From an uncultured Rhodospirillales bacterium (GTDB lineage: Bacteria > Pseudomonadota > Alphaproteobacteria > Acetobacterales > Acetobacteraceae), in contig CAILMF010000067.1 in assembly GCA_903835235.1 (NCBI GenBank), positions 1 through 64,000 of the forward strand: DNA of 64,000 nt. The letters run 5' to 3'. Under the pieces are notes generated by a model. The model had not been told where the DNA came from, did no database searches, and worked only from the letters and a program-made list of their open reading frames with translations. Each line of letters begins with the position of its first letter. The stretch's first letter is position 1. Of this stretch, positions 46,484-57,381 are shown piece by piece. The position numbers and the translations under genes are program-made.

Positions 46484-47223
46484 GCGGACGCATCATCGCC
46501 ATCGCCTCCGGCAAGGGGGGCGTGGGCAAGACCTGGCTGGCGATCTCGCTGAGCCAGGCGCTGGCGCGCGAGGGCGAGCGCGTGCTGCTGGTGGATGGCG
46601 ATTTCGGCCTGGCCAATGCCGATGTGCAGCTGGGGCTGGACCCCAGGCGCGACCTGGCGGACGTGCTGACCGGCCGGGCGACGGTGGCCGAGGCGGCGGT
46701 GGCGCATGCGGCGGGGTTCGATGTGCTGCCCGGCCGCAGCGGCAGTGGCGCGCTGGCGGCGCTGGACGGCGCCGGGCTGAACCGGCTGCTGGTGGCGCTG
46801 GCGGAAGCGCGGCTGGGCTGGCCGCTGGTGGTGCTGGACCTGGGCGCGGGGCTGGACCCCAGCGTGCGGCGGCTGGCGGCGGCGGCCGAGACCCTGCTGG
46901 TGGTGGCCACCGACGAACCGACCAGCCTGACCGACGCCTATGCGGTGCTGAAGCTGCATCGGCGGGACGCGCCGGGCGCCGATGCGCGACTGGTGGTGAA
47001 CCAGGCGCAGGACCGCGCCAGCGGGGAGCGCACCTGGGCCACGCTGAACCGGGCCTGCGAGGGGTTTCTGGGCGCGGGCGTGGCGCTGGCGGGCGTGATC
47101 CGGCGGGATGCGAAGGTGCCGGAAAGCATCCGCCGGCAGACGCCGCTGCTGACGCGCCACCCCGGCTGCACCGCGGCGCAGGATGTGGAGGCACTGGCGC
47201 GGGGGTTGCTGGTGGCGGCCTAA
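46480..47223 (+). CDS. flhG: MinD/ParA-family ATPase FlhG (FleN)
   Basis: IAIASGKGGVGKTWLAISLSQALAREGERVLLVDGDFGLANADVQLGL. Confidence 0.9.
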   Translation: MSGRIIAIASGKGGVGKTWLAISLSQALAREGERVLLVDGDFGLANADVQLGLDPRRDLADVLTGRATVAEAAVAHAAGFDVLPGRSGSGALAALDGAGLNRLLVALAEARLGWPLVVLDLGAGLDPSVRRLAAAAETLLVVATDEPTSLTDAYAVLKLHRRDAPGADARLVVNQAQDRASGERTWATLNRACEGFLGAGVALAGVIRRDAKVPESIRRQTPLLTRHPGCTAAQDVEALARGLLVAA

Positions 47224-48053
47224 GCCGGCGTATCGCCCGCCAGGGTTACCCGGTGCAGCAGCCGCTTGTACCCGTGGTAGTCGTTGACCGGGTTGTGCAG
47301 CGCGCAGCGATTGTCCCAGAACGCCATGCTGCCGGGCTCCCACTGGAAGCGGCAGGTATATTCCGGCTTCACCTGGTGGGCGAAGAGCCAGTCCAGCAGA
47401 CCCGCGCTCTCCGCCACGCTCATGTCCTTGAAGCGGAGCGTGTGGCCGAAGTTCACGTACAGCGACTTGCGGCCGGTTTCCGGATGGGTGCGGATGACCG
47501 GGTGCTCGGCCTCGCTCTTGCCGCGGCCGCTGCCGGGGGCCTGGTCTTCCCGGGTGCGGGAGAACTCGGCCTTCACGCTGCTGAACACCGCGCGCAGCGG
47601 CGCCAGCAGGCGCTGCATGCCCTCGGACAGGCCCTCATACGCCGCGTAGCCGCTGGCGAAGAGCGTGTCGCCGCCCTGCGGCGGCAGCTCGCGGGCAATC
47701 AGCATGGTCGCCATGGGCGGTTGCGGCAGATAGGTGGTGTCGGCGTGCCAGAGACCGCCGAAATTCTGCGTCTCGTTCTCCAGCTTCACCACCGGGATCA
47801 CTTCCGGCGCTTCCTCCAGCCCCTTCAGGAAGGGGTAGTGGATCACCTCGCCGAAGCGGTGGGCGAAGGCAGCCAGTTCCGGCGCCGTCAGCTCCTGGTC
47901 GCGGAAGAACACCACGGAATGCGCCAGCCAGATGCGGCGCAGCGCGGCGATGGTCTCGGCGGGCATGTCTGGCCGCAGGCGGATGCCGCGGATTTCGGCG
48001 CCGATGCTGCCGGACAGGCGCTTGACCTGCAGGCCGGGGATGCTGCCATCCAT
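47220..48053 (-). CDS. TauD/TfdA family dioxygenase
   Basis: LWHADTTYLPQPPMATMLIARELPPQGGDTLFASGYAAYEGLS; HxD motif. Confidence 0.92.
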   Translation of the reverse strand: MDGSIPGLQVKRLSGSIGAEIRGIRLRPDMPAETIAALRRIWLAHSVVFFRDQELTAPELAAFAHRFGEVIHYPFLKGLEEAPEVIPVVKLENETQNFGGLWHADTTYLPQPPMATMLIARELPPQGGDTLFASGYAAYEGLSEGMQRLLAPLRAVFSSVKAEFSRTREDQAPGSGRGKSEAEHPVIRTHPETGRKSLYVNFGHTLRFKDMSVAESAGLLDWLFAHQVKPEYTCRFQWEPGSMAFWDNRCALHNPVNDYHGYKRLLHRVTLAGDTPA

Positions 48054-48139
48054 TGTTCAGTGCTCCTGGAACGTCCCGTTGGGGCGAAGGGTACAGCCGC
48101 GCGGCATTCCCGGCTAGAAGCGGCGCAGAGGAACCCGCC

Positions 48140-49096
48140 ATGCACCTGACCCGTCGCGCCCTGCTGGGCACCGCCATCGCCACACCCGCGCTTGCCCAGG
48201 CCTGGCCGACACATTCCATCCGTCTGATCGTGCCCTTCGCCGCCGGCGGCGCGGCCGACAGCGCGGCGCGCGCGATCACGCCGAAAATGGCGGAGCGGCT
48301 GGGCCAGGGCTTCGTGGTGGAAAACCGCACCGGCGCCGGCGGCAGCCTGGGCGGTGCCGCGGTGGCGGCCAGCGCGGCGGATGGCTACACGCTGCTGTGG
48401 GACGCTTCCTCCCATTTGGTGAACCCGGCGGTGATGAAGGGTCTGGCCTTCGACTACGCCACGGCCTTCACGCCAATTTCCCAGGTGGTGACCTTCCCGG
48501 GTGTGCTGGCGGTGAAGAGCGACTTCCCGGCGCGGTCGGTGGCCGAGTTCATCGCGCTGGCAAAGGCACGGCCAGGGGCGATCAGCGTGGGCACCCAGGG
48601 CAATGCCACGGCCGGGCATCTGGGCCTGCTGCAATTCAGCCGCCTGGCGGGGATCGAGGTGATCCACGTGCCGTATCGGGGCGGCGCCGATGCGGCGCGC
48701 GACCTGGCGGCGGGCAGCGTGGATGGCGTCTTCATCACCACCGTCAGCTCCGGCCCGGTGGTGGATGCCGGGCGCGGGCGCTTCCTGGCGGTGACCACGC
48801 TTGCCCGGGTGCCGAGCCGGCCCACCGTGCCGACCCTGGCCGAAAGCGGTTTTCCCGGTTTCGATTCCAATGAATGGGCGGCGCTGTTCGCCCCCGCCGG
48901 GCTGGACCCGGCCATCCGCGCCCGGCTGTTCGAGGCGCTGAGCTTCGCCCTGGCCGATGCAGGGGTGCAGCAGCGCCTGGCGCAGATCGGCGCCGTGCCG
49001 GTGGGCAGCGACCCCGAGCGCTTCGCCCGCTTCTGCGCCGAGGGCCGGGTGGCCATGGCCCAGCTGGTGCGCGAAGCCAACATCCGCCTGGAATAG
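48140..49096 (+). CDS. Tripartite tricarboxylate transporter substrate-binding protein (Bug family)
   Basis: MHLTRRALLGTAIATPALAQAWPTHSIRLIVPFAAGGAADSAARAI. Confidence 0.9.
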   Translation: MHLTRRALLGTAIATPALAQAWPTHSIRLIVPFAAGGAADSAARAITPKMAERLGQGFVVENRTGAGGSLGGAAVAASAADGYTLLWDASSHLVNPAVMKGLAFDYATAFTPISQVVTFPGVLAVKSDFPARSVAEFIALAKARPGAISVGTQGNATAGHLGLLQFSRLAGIEVIHVPYRGGADAARDLAAGSVDGVFITTVSSGPVVDAGRGRFLAVTTLARVPSRPTVPTLAESGFPGFDSNEWAALFAPAGLDPAIRARLFEALSFALADAGVQQRLAQIGAVPVGSDPERFARFCAEGRVAMAQLVREANIRLE

Positions 49097-49180
49097 TCGC
49101 CGCTGCCGGCCTTGCCGCTGGTGGCGCTGCGGAGTTTCGGCAACACTGTGGCCCGGGAATAACGGATACCGGGGGGCGCC

Positions 49181-49816
49181 ATGAGCTTCGCACAGTTCCT
49201 GACGCTGCTGGTCTGCGCCTGCCTGGTGCTGCTCTCGCCCGTGCCCAGCCTGATCGGCCTGGCCTTCGCGGTGGAGGAGCTGGGCCAGCTCTCCGCCACG
49301 CTGTTCGCCATTGCCGTGGTGGTGCGCCGGCGCGGGGTGGCGCCATGGCTGCCGCTGGTCGGCTGGCTGGCGCTCGGCGCGCTGATGGCCAACCTGGTGT
49401 TGCCGACGCTGGGCGTGCACCCGGCCTTCCAGGCGGAAACCCCGGGGCTGGGTTGGGCGGAGATCGGCTGGCGGCTGGTCTTCCTGGCGCTGCTGCTGCG
49501 CGGCCAGGGCGGCTGGGGCGATGGCGCGCTGCTGGCGCTGTGCGTTGCCACCAGCCATGCCGGCAGCCTGGCGCTGGTGCTGGGCATGCCGTTCGAGGCC
49601 GCTGGCCCCGGCGCAAGCTGGCAATTCGACTGGGCCGATACCCTGGCGGCACTGGCCGCGGTGCTGGCGGGGCTGCTGGCCTTGCTGGCCAGCGGCCTGG
49701 CCCTGGGATACGCGGCGCGCTGGCCCTGGCCACGCCGGCGTAACCTGCTGGCCTGGCTCGGCGCCATCGCCTGCCTGGTGCAGGCCGCCGCGCTGGTTCA
49801 GCCATGGTTAGGATGA
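49181..49816 (+). CDS. Integral membrane protein of unknown function
   Basis: 211 aa, about 6 hydrophobic segments. Confidence 0.7.
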   Translation: MSFAQFLTLLVCACLVLLSPVPSLIGLAFAVEELGQLSATLFAIAVVVRRRGVAPWLPLVGWLALGALMANLVLPTLGVHPAFQAETPGLGWAEIGWRLVFLALLLRGQGGWGDGALLALCVATSHAGSLALVLGMPFEAAGPGASWQFDWADTLAALAAVLAGLLALLASGLALGYAARWPWPRRRNLLAWLGAIACLVQAAALVQPWLG

Positions 49817-49915
49817 ACCTGACAGGTTGAGACAGCAGCACGCTTGTCCCGTGGTGGCTGGTAGTGGCAAATGCCGCGGGGGGCCCTTGCTGCGGCCCAA
49901 CTTGGCAGGATCGCA

Positions 49916-50866
49916 ATGGCGACGACGGTGAAGCGTATCGGACCGATGGCTGTCGGCAGCGTGCAGCGCCAGGGGAATGCCCCCATGGTGGCCACGCCGG
50001 GGCCGCTGCGGCTGGCTGGCCTGGCGGTGCGGCGGCTGTTCGGGGGGCTGGGACGGCCCCGCACCCCACCGGCTCCGCCGCGCAGCACCTTCTGCTACCT
50101 GGGCGATGACCGCGCCCTGACGCTGACCCATCGCGGGCACAAGATCTACCTGGACACCCGCGACCTCGGCATGACCCCGCACATCGCGCTGAACGGCACC
50201 TGGGAGACCGAGGTCGAGGCCGCCCTGGTCCGCCTGGTGAAGCCACGGCAGCGGATCATCGAGGTGGGCGCCAACATGGGCTACCACACGGTCGCCATGG
50301 CGCAGATCATCAGCCCGGGCGGCGAGCTGCACGCCATAGAGGCCAATCCGCGCGCGCTGGCGCTGCTGCGCGCGACCCTGACGGTGAACGGCCTGGACAA
50401 GGTCACCACCGTGCATGGCGTGGCGGCGCTGGACCAGCCGGGCGAGGTGGAGTTCGACGCCGACCCCAACCATATCGGCAGCGGGCATTGGGCGCTGCCG
50501 GCTGGCGAGGCCCGCGGCTACACCACCCGCTTCACCGTACCGGCGGTGACGCTGGACGCGCTGCTGCTGGAGCGGCTGGGCCGGGTGGACCTGCTGCGCA
50601 TGGACGCCGAGGGCAGCGAGCCGCAGGTGCTGCGCGGTGCCGAACAGCTGATTGCCAATTCGCCCAACCTGCGCATCGTGACCGAATGGTCGCCGGGCAT
50701 GATGGTGGTGCGCACCGACATCGCCGGCCTGGTCGCCTGGCTGGAGAGCATGGACTTCCGCTTCTGGCGGATCGGCCCGCTCGGCCGGCTGGACCCGGTG
50801 CCGGGGCGGCACCTGGTGGCGCTTTCCCATTGCGACCTGGTGATGAGCCGGCAGGATCCGGGCTGA
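49916..50866 (+). CDS. FkbM family methyltransferase
   Basis: RIIEVGANMGYHTVAMAQIISPGGELHAIEANPRALALLRATL; LLRMDAEGSEPQVLRG. Confidence 0.88.
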   Translation: MATTVKRIGPMAVGSVQRQGNAPMVATPGPLRLAGLAVRRLFGGLGRPRTPPAPPRSTFCYLGDDRALTLTHRGHKIYLDTRDLGMTPHIALNGTWETEVEAALVRLVKPRQRIIEVGANMGYHTVAMAQIISPGGELHAIEANPRALALLRATLTVNGLDKVTTVHGVAALDQPGEVEFDADPNHIGSGHWALPAGEARGYTTRFTVPAVTLDALLLERLGRVDLLRMDAEGSEPQVLRGAEQLIANSPNLRIVTEWSPGMMVVRTDIAGLVAWLESMDFRFWRIGPLGRLDPVPGRHLVALSHCDLVMSRQDPG

Positions 50867-50956
50867 AACAAGGGGGCTGGCTTCAAGCGCCCAGGATCGG
50901 CCGCGCCGGCCCGGCCTGGCCGGTCACGCCGGCGCACCCGGCCAGCGCAAACGCGA

Positions 50957-50986
50957 AAGGGCGGAGAGGTTGCCCCCTCCGCCCTT
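50957..50986 (-). terminator. Terminator hairpin downstream of rplQ
   Basis: aagggcggag-N10-ctccgccctt 10-bp perfect stem. Confidence 0.7.
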
Positions 50987-50990
50987 GCCT

Positions 50991-51010
50991 GCTGCGCCTG
51001 AGGGCGCAGC
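50991..51010 (-). terminator. Second hairpin abutting rplQ stop
   Basis: gctgcgcc-tgag-ggcgcagc 8-bp perfect stem. Confidence 0.6.
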
Positions 51011-51439
51011 TTATTCCTGGCCGGCTTCGGCGTCCTCGGCCGCTTCCGGCTTCGGGCCGCTGTCCAGGCCCTTGGCCGCGGGATCGCGGTCGACCAGCTC
51101 GATCACGGCCATGTCGGCGGCGTCGCCATAGCGCACGCCAGCCTTCAGCACGCGGGTGTAGCCGCCGCTGCGGGTCTTGTAGCGGTCCGCGATGGTGGTG
51201 AAGAGCTTGTCCACCACCTTCTGGTCCATGATCTGCGCATAGGCCTGGCGCCGCGCATGCAGGCCGCCACGCTTGCCCAGCGAGATGATGCGCTCCACGT
51301 AGGGGCGCAGCTCCTTCGCCTTGGGCAGGGTGGTGGTGATCTGCTCGTGCTTCAGCAGGCTGGTCGCCATGTTGCGGAACATGGCGAGGCGATGGGTGGA
51401 GGTGACGTTGAGCTTCCGCCCGGCCATTCCGTGACGCAT
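51011..51439 (-). CDS. rplQ: 50S ribosomal protein L17
   Basis: [46 protein letters not shown]. Confidence 0.97.
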   Translation of the reverse strand: MRHGMAGRKLNVTSTHRLAMFRNMATSLLKHEQITTTLPKAKELRPYVERIISLGKRGGLHARRQAYAQIMDQKVVDKLFTTIADRYKTRSGGYTRVLKAGVRYGDAADMAVIELVDRDPAAKGLDSGPKPEAAEDAEAGQE

Positions 51440-51467
51440 GGTAAGTGATCCCTAGATTAGCGGAGCG

Positions 51468-52484
51468 TTAGAACGGCTCTTCCAGCTTCTTCGCGAGGTC
51501 CTCGATGTTCTCCGGGGGCCAGCCCGACACGGTCATGCCGAGGGCCAGGCCCATGGAGGTGAGGACTTCCTTGATCTCGTTCAGCGACTTGCGGCCGAAG
51601 TTCGGCGTGCGCAGCATTTCCTGTTCGGTCTTCTGCACCAGGTCGCCGATATAGACGATGTTGTCGTTCTTCAGGCAATTCGCCGAGCGGACGCTGAGCT
51701 CAAGCTCATCGACCTTGCGCAGCAGGTTGCGGTTGAACGGCAGGTCGTCGCGCTCTTCCTCGATCTTGCGCTCGCGCGGCTCGTCGAAGTTGATGAACAG
51801 TTGCAGCTGGTCCTGCAGGATGCGGGCGGCGAGCGCCAGCGCGTCCTCGGGCTGCACGGTGCCGTCCGTCTCCAGGTCCAGCACCAGCTTGTCGTAGTCG
51901 GTGCGCTGGCCGACGCGGGTCGGCTCCACGCGGTAGGCCACGCGGCGCACCGGGCTGTAGATGCTGTCGATCGGGATCAGGCCGATCGGCGCGTCTTCCG
52001 GGCGGTTTTCGCTGGCGGGGACATAGCCCTTGCCGGTCGCAACCGTCAGCTCCATCGACAGCTTGGCGCCGTCGTCGAGCGTGCAGATCACCAGGTCCGG
52101 ATTGGCGATCTCGATGTCGCCGGTGGTCTGGATCTGGCCGGCGGTAACCTCGCCGGGGCCGGTCGCGGTCAGCTGAAGGCGCTTCACGCCCTCACCCTGC
52201 ATGCGAATGGCCATCTGCTTCACGTTGAGGACGATGTCGGTGACGTCCTCACGCACGCCCTGGATGCTGCTGAACTCATGCAGCACGCCGTCGATCCGCA
52301 GCGCGGTCACGGCCGCCCCCTGCAGGGAGGACAGCAGCACGCGGCGCAGCGCATTGCCCAGCGTCATGCCGAAGCCGCGCTCCAGCGGCTCGGCCACGAT
52401 GGTCGCCTTGCGATGCGGGTCCGACCCCAGCTCGACCTCGAGCTTTTCGGGACGGATCAGCGAACGCCAGTTACGTTCAATCAC
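51468..52484 (-). CDS. rpoA: DNA-directed RNA polymerase subunit alpha
   Basis: Full-length Rpo[45 protein letters not shown]. Confidence 0.98.
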   Translation of the reverse strand: MIERNWRSLIRPEKLEVELGSDPHRKATIVAEPLERGFGMTLGNALRRVLLSSLQGAAVTALRIDGVLHEFSSIQGVREDVTDIVLNVKQMAIRMQGEGVKRLQLTATGPGEVTAGQIQTTGDIEIANPDLVICTLDDGAKLSMELTVATGKGYVPASENRPEDAPIGLIPIDSIYSPVRRVAYRVEPTRVGQRTDYDKLVLDLETDGTVQPEDALALAARILQDQLQLFINFDEPRERKIEEERDDLPFNRNLLRKVDELELSVRSANCLKNDNIVYIGDLVQKTEQEMLRTPNFGRKSLNEIKEVLTSMGLALGMTVSGWPPENIEDLAKKLEEPF

Positions 52485-52527
52485 CAGCAGTCTCCTTCGT
52501 CGTTACGGCCAAGAACCAGGTAGGTTC

Positions 52528-52932
52528 TCAGACGCGACGACGCTTGCGCGGACGGCAGCCATTGTGCGGGATCGGCGTCACGTCCCGGATGGCGGTGACA
52601 TAGAAGCCAACCGCCTGCAGGGCGCGCAGCGCGCTCTCGCGGCCCGAACCAGGCCCGCTCACCATGATTTCCAACGTCTCCATGCCGTGTTCGCGGGCCT
52701 TGCGGCCGGCGTCCTCGGCCGCGACCTGCGCGGCATACGGCGTGGACTTGCGGCTGCCCTTGAAGCCCTGGCTGCCGGAGGACGACCAGGCAATGGCATT
52801 GCCCTGGGCGTCCGTGATCGTCACGATGGTGTTGTTGAAGCTGGCCAGCACGTGGGCCACACCGGAAGAGATGTTCTTCCGTTCCTTCTTGCGCGGGCTG
52901 CGGCCGGCGCCGGCGCGGGGTTCGCGTGCCAT
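52528..52932 (-). CDS. rpsK: 30S ribosomal protein S11
   Basis: [46 protein letters not shown]. Confidence 0.98.
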   Translation of the reverse strand: MAREPRAGAGRSPRKKERKNISSGVAHVLASFNNTIVTITDAQGNAIAWSSSGSQGFKGSRKSTPYAAQVAAEDAGRKAREHGMETLEIMVSGPGSGRESALRALQAVGFYVTAIRDVTPIPHNGCRPRKRRRV

Positions 52933-53310
52933 TTACTTCGTCACCTTCTTCTTGCCGGCAATCGCCACCGCCTTGCCCTTGCGGGTACGGGCGTTGGTGT
53001 GCGTGCGCTGACCGCGGACCGGCAGGCCACGGCGATGACGGAGGCCGCGATAGCAGGCCATGTCCATCAGACGCTTGATGTTCATCGCGACTTCACGACG
53101 GAGGTCGCCTTCGACGCGGTATTCCCGGTCGATCAGCTCACGGATGCGGAGGACTTCCTCATCCGTCAGCTGGTTGACGCGGCGCTCCAGCGGGATCGAA
53201 AGCTTCTCGCAGATCTCGACCGCGTTCTGCGGCCCGATCCCGTAGATGTAGCGGAGCGAAATCGCCACCCGCTTGTTGGTCGGAATGTTCACACCGGCGA
53301 TGCGCGCCAC
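52933..53310 (-). CDS. rpsM: 30S ribosomal protein S13
   Basis: [26 protein letters not shown]. Confidence 0.98.
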   Translation of the reverse strand: MARIAGVNIPTNKRVAISLRYIYGIGPQNAVEICEKLSIPLERRVNQLTDEEVLRIRELIDREYRVEGDLRREVAMNIKRLMDMACYRGLRHRRGLPVRGQRTHTNARTRKGKAVAIAGKKKVTK

Positions 53311-53420
53311 GTCTCAGCTCCTGGAGCCTAGAGCTCCTGCTCGCGCCAGCGCGGCCACGGGGGTGACCAGCCAGCAAAATGTTCAAAACACCTACTTAGT
53401 GCAACGGCTGAACGCGACCA

Positions 53421-53448
53421 CAGGGGAACCCTTGAGGGTAAACCCCTG
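53421..53448 (-). promoter_or_regulatory. Hairpin in rpsM leader / adk 3' region
   Basis: cagggg(t)..accc-tcaa-gggt..cccctg two-tier stem. Confidence 0.5.
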
Positions 53449-53464
53449 GCCGCGAGAGGCGCGG

Positions 53465-53492
53465 ACTATACTGGCAAGCCCCCCGCCGTCAA
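53465..53492 (-). promoter_or_regulatory. Sigma70-like promoter for rpsM-rpsK-rpoA-rplQ
   Basis: Minus strand TTGACG-N16-TATAGT between adk and rpsM. Confidence 0.65.
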
Positions 53493-53500
53493 TAGTCGAA

Positions 53501-54169
53501 TCATGAGTTCGACGCGCCAGGGGGCGCACCGAGAATGGCCTCGATCTGCCGGGCCACCTCGGCCATCTCTGCCATGCCATCCACCACCCGGAGCGTGCCC
53601 TGGGCGGCGTAGTATGGCAGCAACGGCGCGGTTTGGCGGTGATAGGCCTCCAGCCGCGCACCCACCGTGGTGGCGTTGTCGTCGGCGCGGCGGATGAACT
53701 CGGTTCCGCCGCATTTGTCGCAGATTCCCGCGGTGGCCGGCTGCTTGAAACTGTCGTGATAACCCTCGCCGCACTCGGCGCAGGTGAAGCGGCCGGCGAT
53801 GCGGTCGACCAGCGCGGCGTCGTTGACCTGCAGCTCGATCACATGGCTGAGCGGCATGGCCTTCTGCGCCAGCAGCACGTCCAACGCCTCGGCCTGCGGC
53901 ACGGTACGCGGGAAGCCGTCCAGGATGAAGCCGCTGACGGCATCAGGCTGGGAGACGCGGGCGCCAAGCATGGCGATGACCAGCGCATCCGGCACCAGCT
54001 CGCCGCGCTCCATGATGCCCTTGGCCTTCTGGCCAAGGTCGCTGCCGCTCTTCACCTCGGCGCGCAGCATGTCGCCGGTGGAGATCTGCACCAGGCCGTA
54101 GCGCTCCTCAAGCCGCTTGGCCTGGGTACCTTTGCCGGCCCCGGGCGGGCCGAGCAGGATCAGGTTCAT
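53501..54169 (-). CDS. adk: Adenylate kinase (Cys4 zinc lid type)
   Basis: MNLILLGPPGAGKGTQAKRLEERYGL; CAECGEGYHDSF...CDKCGG. Confidence 0.97.
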   Translation of the reverse strand: MNLILLGPPGAGKGTQAKRLEERYGLVQISTGDMLRAEVKSGSDLGQKAKGIMERGELVPDALVIAMLGARVSQPDAVSGFILDGFPRTVPQAEALDVLLAQKAMPLSHVIELQVNDAALVDRIAGRFTCAECGEGYHDSFKQPATAGICDKCGGTEFIRRADDNATTVGARLEAYHRQTAPLLPYYAAQGTLRVVDGMAEMAEVARQIEAILGAPPGASNS

Positions 54170-54194
54170 GGTCTTGATGCCCCTCTTTCCCCGT

Positions 54195-55553
54195 TCAGCG
54201 CGGCCGTGGCGACCCGCGGCCGCCCAGGCGTGCCTTCTTGATCAGCCCCTCATACTGATGGGCGAACAAGTGTGACTGCACCTGGGCCACCGTGTCCATG
54301 GTGACGGAGACGATGATCAGCAGGCTGGTGCCGCCGAAGTAGAAGGGCACGCCGTAGTTCGAGATCAGGATCTCCGGCAGCATGCAGACCACGCAGAGGT
54401 AGATCGCCCCCACCGCGGTCAGCCTGGTCAACACCCGGTCGAAATAGTCCGACGTGCTCTGGCCAGGCCGGATGCCCGGGATGAAGCCGCCATACTTCTT
54501 CAGGTTGTCGGCCGTCTCGGTCGGGTTGAACACCACGGCCGTGTAGAAGAAGGCGAAGAAGATGATCAGCGCCATGTACAGCGCCATGTACAGCGGCTGG
54601 CCATGCGCCAGGGCATTGGTGATGTGCGTGAGCCAGCTGTCGTCGGCGGCATCGGCCGAGAAGCCCGCGATGGTCGCCGGCAGCAGCAGCAGCGAGGAGG
54701 CGAAGATCGGCGGGATTACGCCGGCGGTGTTCAGCTTCAGCGGCAGGTGGGTGGCTTCGCCGCCGAACATGCGGTTGCCGACCTGGCGCTTGGGGTACTG
54801 CACGGGGATGCGGCGCTGGGCACGCTCGATGAAGACCACCAGCGCGATCACCGCCAGGGCGATGAAGATGAAGGCGATGATGAAGAAGGTCGACAGCGCG
54901 CCGGTGCGGCCGAGTTCCAGCAGGGTGGCCAGCGCCGAGGGCAGGTTGGCGACGATGCCGGTGAAGATGATCAGCGAGGTGCCGTTGCCGATGCCCCGCG
55001 CGGTGACCTGCTCGCCCAGCCACATCAGGAACAGGGTGCCGCCGGTCAGGGTGATGACGCAGGAGACGCGGAAGAACAGGCCGGGGTCGGAGACCGCCGG
55101 GCCGAAGCTGCCGCGCATGCTCTCCAGCCCCACCGAAATGCCCCAGGCCTGGAACAGCGCGATCACCACCGTGAGGTAGCGGGTGTACTGATTGAGCTTC
55201 TTGCGGCCCGACTCGCCTTCCTTCTTCAGCGCCTCCAGCTGCGGCACCGCGGCCGTCATCAGCTGGATGATGATGCTGGCGCTGATGTAGGGCATGATGT
55301 TGAGCGCGAACACGGTCATGCGCCCGAGCGCACCGCCGGTGAACATGTCGAACATGCCGAGGATCCCGCCGCCATGCTGGCGCAGGATCTCACCCATCAC
55401 GGAGGCGTCGACCCCGGGGACCGGGATATAGGTGCCCAGCCGGAACACGATCAACGCGCCCAGGGTGAACCAGAGCCGCTTCTTCAGCTCGGTGGCCTTG
55501 GAAAGCACGCCAAGGTTCATGTTGGACGCCAGCTGCTCGGCGGCGGAAGCCAT
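54195..55553 (-). CDS. secY: Preprotein translocase subunit SecY
   Basis: 452 aa; YIPVPGVDASVMGEIL; PYISASIIIQLMTA. Confidence 0.98.
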   Translation of the reverse strand: MASAAEQLASNMNLGVLSKATELKKRLWFTLGALIVFRLGTYIPVPGVDASVMGEILRQHGGGILGMFDMFTGGALGRMTVFALNIMPYISASIIIQLMTAAVPQLEALKKEGESGRKKLNQYTRYLTVVIALFQAWGISVGLESMRGSFGPAVSDPGLFFRVSCVITLTGGTLFLMWLGEQVTARGIGNGTSLIIFTGIVANLPSALATLLELGRTGALSTFFIIAFIFIALAVIALVVFIERAQRRIPVQYPKRQVGNRMFGGEATHLPLKLNTAGVIPPIFASSLLLLPATIAGFSADAADDSWLTHITNALAHGQPLYMALYMALIIFFAFFYTAVVFNPTETADNLKKYGGFIPGIRPGQSTSDYFDRVLTRLTAVGAIYLCVVCMLPEILISNYGVPFYFGGTSLLIIVSVTMDTVAQVQSHLFAHQYEGLIKKARLGGRGSPRPR

Positions 55554-55573
55554 ATGTTCGGGCCCTTTTCACG

Positions 55574-55621
55574 ACTATGGCGCCCGCAACCGGGAACCAG
55601 GTTCCCGGCGGTGGCGCCATA
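55574..55621 (-). promoter_or_regulatory. Two-tier perfect palindrome in secY leader
   Basis: ctatggcgcc ... ccgggaac-cag-gttcccgg ... ggcgccatag. Confidence 0.75.
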
Positions 55622-55686
55622 GCCACGCGATCCAGACTAGGTAGCGGCCCGACCCCCGACTAGCAAGCCGGGGTGGGCAGCAAGCG

Positions 55687-56178
55687 TCAGGCCGAAGCTT
55701 CCGCCTCGACCTTGGCGACCAGCACCGTGACGGTGCCGCCCGCCGCTTCCACCGCCGCGACCGCCGCGGCCGAGGCGCGCGAGACCGTGATGGTGATGGG
55801 ACGGGTGATCTCGCCCCGCGCCAGCAGGCTGATGCCGGCCAGCTTGGCGCCGGTGCGGACGATGCCCGAGGCCAGCAGCGCCGCTTCATCCAGCGGACCG
55901 GCCGGCACGGTGCCGGCTTCGATCGCCGCATTCAGCGTGCCAATGTTGAGGGGCGCATATTCCTTGCGGAAGATGTTGACGAAGCCCCGCTTCGGGAAGC
56001 GCCGATAGATCGGCAGCTGGCCGCCTTCGAAGCCGTTGATGGCAACGCCTTCGCGCGCCTTCTGGCCCTTGACGCCCTTGCCCGAGGTCTTGCCCTTGCC
56101 CGAGCCGATGCCGCGCCCAAGCCGCTTGGACTTGTAGCGGGCGCCGTCGTTGTCGCGCAGTTCGTTCAGCTTGACCAT
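55687..56178 (-). CDS. rplO: 50S ribosomal protein L15
   Basis: [54 protein letters not shown]. Confidence 0.97.
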   Translation of the reverse strand: MVKLNELRDNDGARYKSKRLGRGIGSGKGKTSGKGVKGQKAREGVAINGFEGGQLPIYRRFPKRGFVNIFRKEYAPLNIGTLNAAIEAGTVPAGPLDEAALLASGIVRTGAKLAGISLLARGEITRPITITVSRASAAAVAAVEAAGGTVTVLVAKVEAEASA

Positions 56179-56359
56179 TTAGCCCTCCACCTTCACCAGG
56201 TGAGCGACCTTGGCGATCATGCCGCGCACGGAGGGGGTATCCTCCAGCGTGCGGGTGCGACGGATCTTGTTCAGACCCAGGCCGATCAGCGTTTCCTTCT
56301 GGCCCGGCTTGCGGCCCAGAACGGATTTCAGCTGGGTGACCGTGACGGTCTTCTTCTCG

Positions 56360-56367
<8 letters not shown>
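56179..56367 (-). CDS. rpmD: 50S ribosomal protein L30
   Basis: [42 protein letters not shown]. Confidence 0.95.
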
Positions 56368-57001
<634 letters not shown>

Positions 57002-57015
57002 GATGCCCTATCCCC

Positions 57016-57381
57016 TCAGAACGACAGCCCGCCCTCGCGGGCGGCTTCGGCCAGCGCCTTGACGCGGCCGTGGTAAATGTAGGGCCCGCGGTCGAAGACC
57101 ACCGCGGTGACGCCGGCGGCCAGGGCGCGTTCCGCCACCAGCTTGCCAATCGCCGTCGCGGCGTCCTTGTCGGCGCCGGTCTTCAGGCTCTCGCGCAGGT
57201 CCTTCTCGATCGAGGAGGCAGCGGCCAGCGTGCGGCCCTGCTTGTCGTCGATGACCTGGGCGTAGATGTGCTTGCCGGAGCGGAACACCGAGAGCCGCGG
57301 ACGGCCACCGGACTTCTGCTTCAGCTGGTAGCGCAGGCGCGCACGCCGGCGCACCTGGAGGTCGAGCTTGTTGGCAGCCAT
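57016..57381 (-). CDS. rplR: 50S ribosomal protein L18
   Basis: [33 protein letters not shown]. Confidence 0.97.
   Translation of the reverse strand: MAANKLDLQVRRRARLRYQLKQKSGGRPRLSVFRSGKHIYAQVIDDKQGRTLAAASSIEKDLRESLKTGADKDAATAIGKLVAERALAAGVTAVVFDRGPYIYHGRVKALAEAAREGGLSF

Noticed and set aside
47220-47223. 4-bp overlap of flhG and tauD 3' ends
   Set aside because: Convergent stop overlap is common in compact genomes; not notable on its own.
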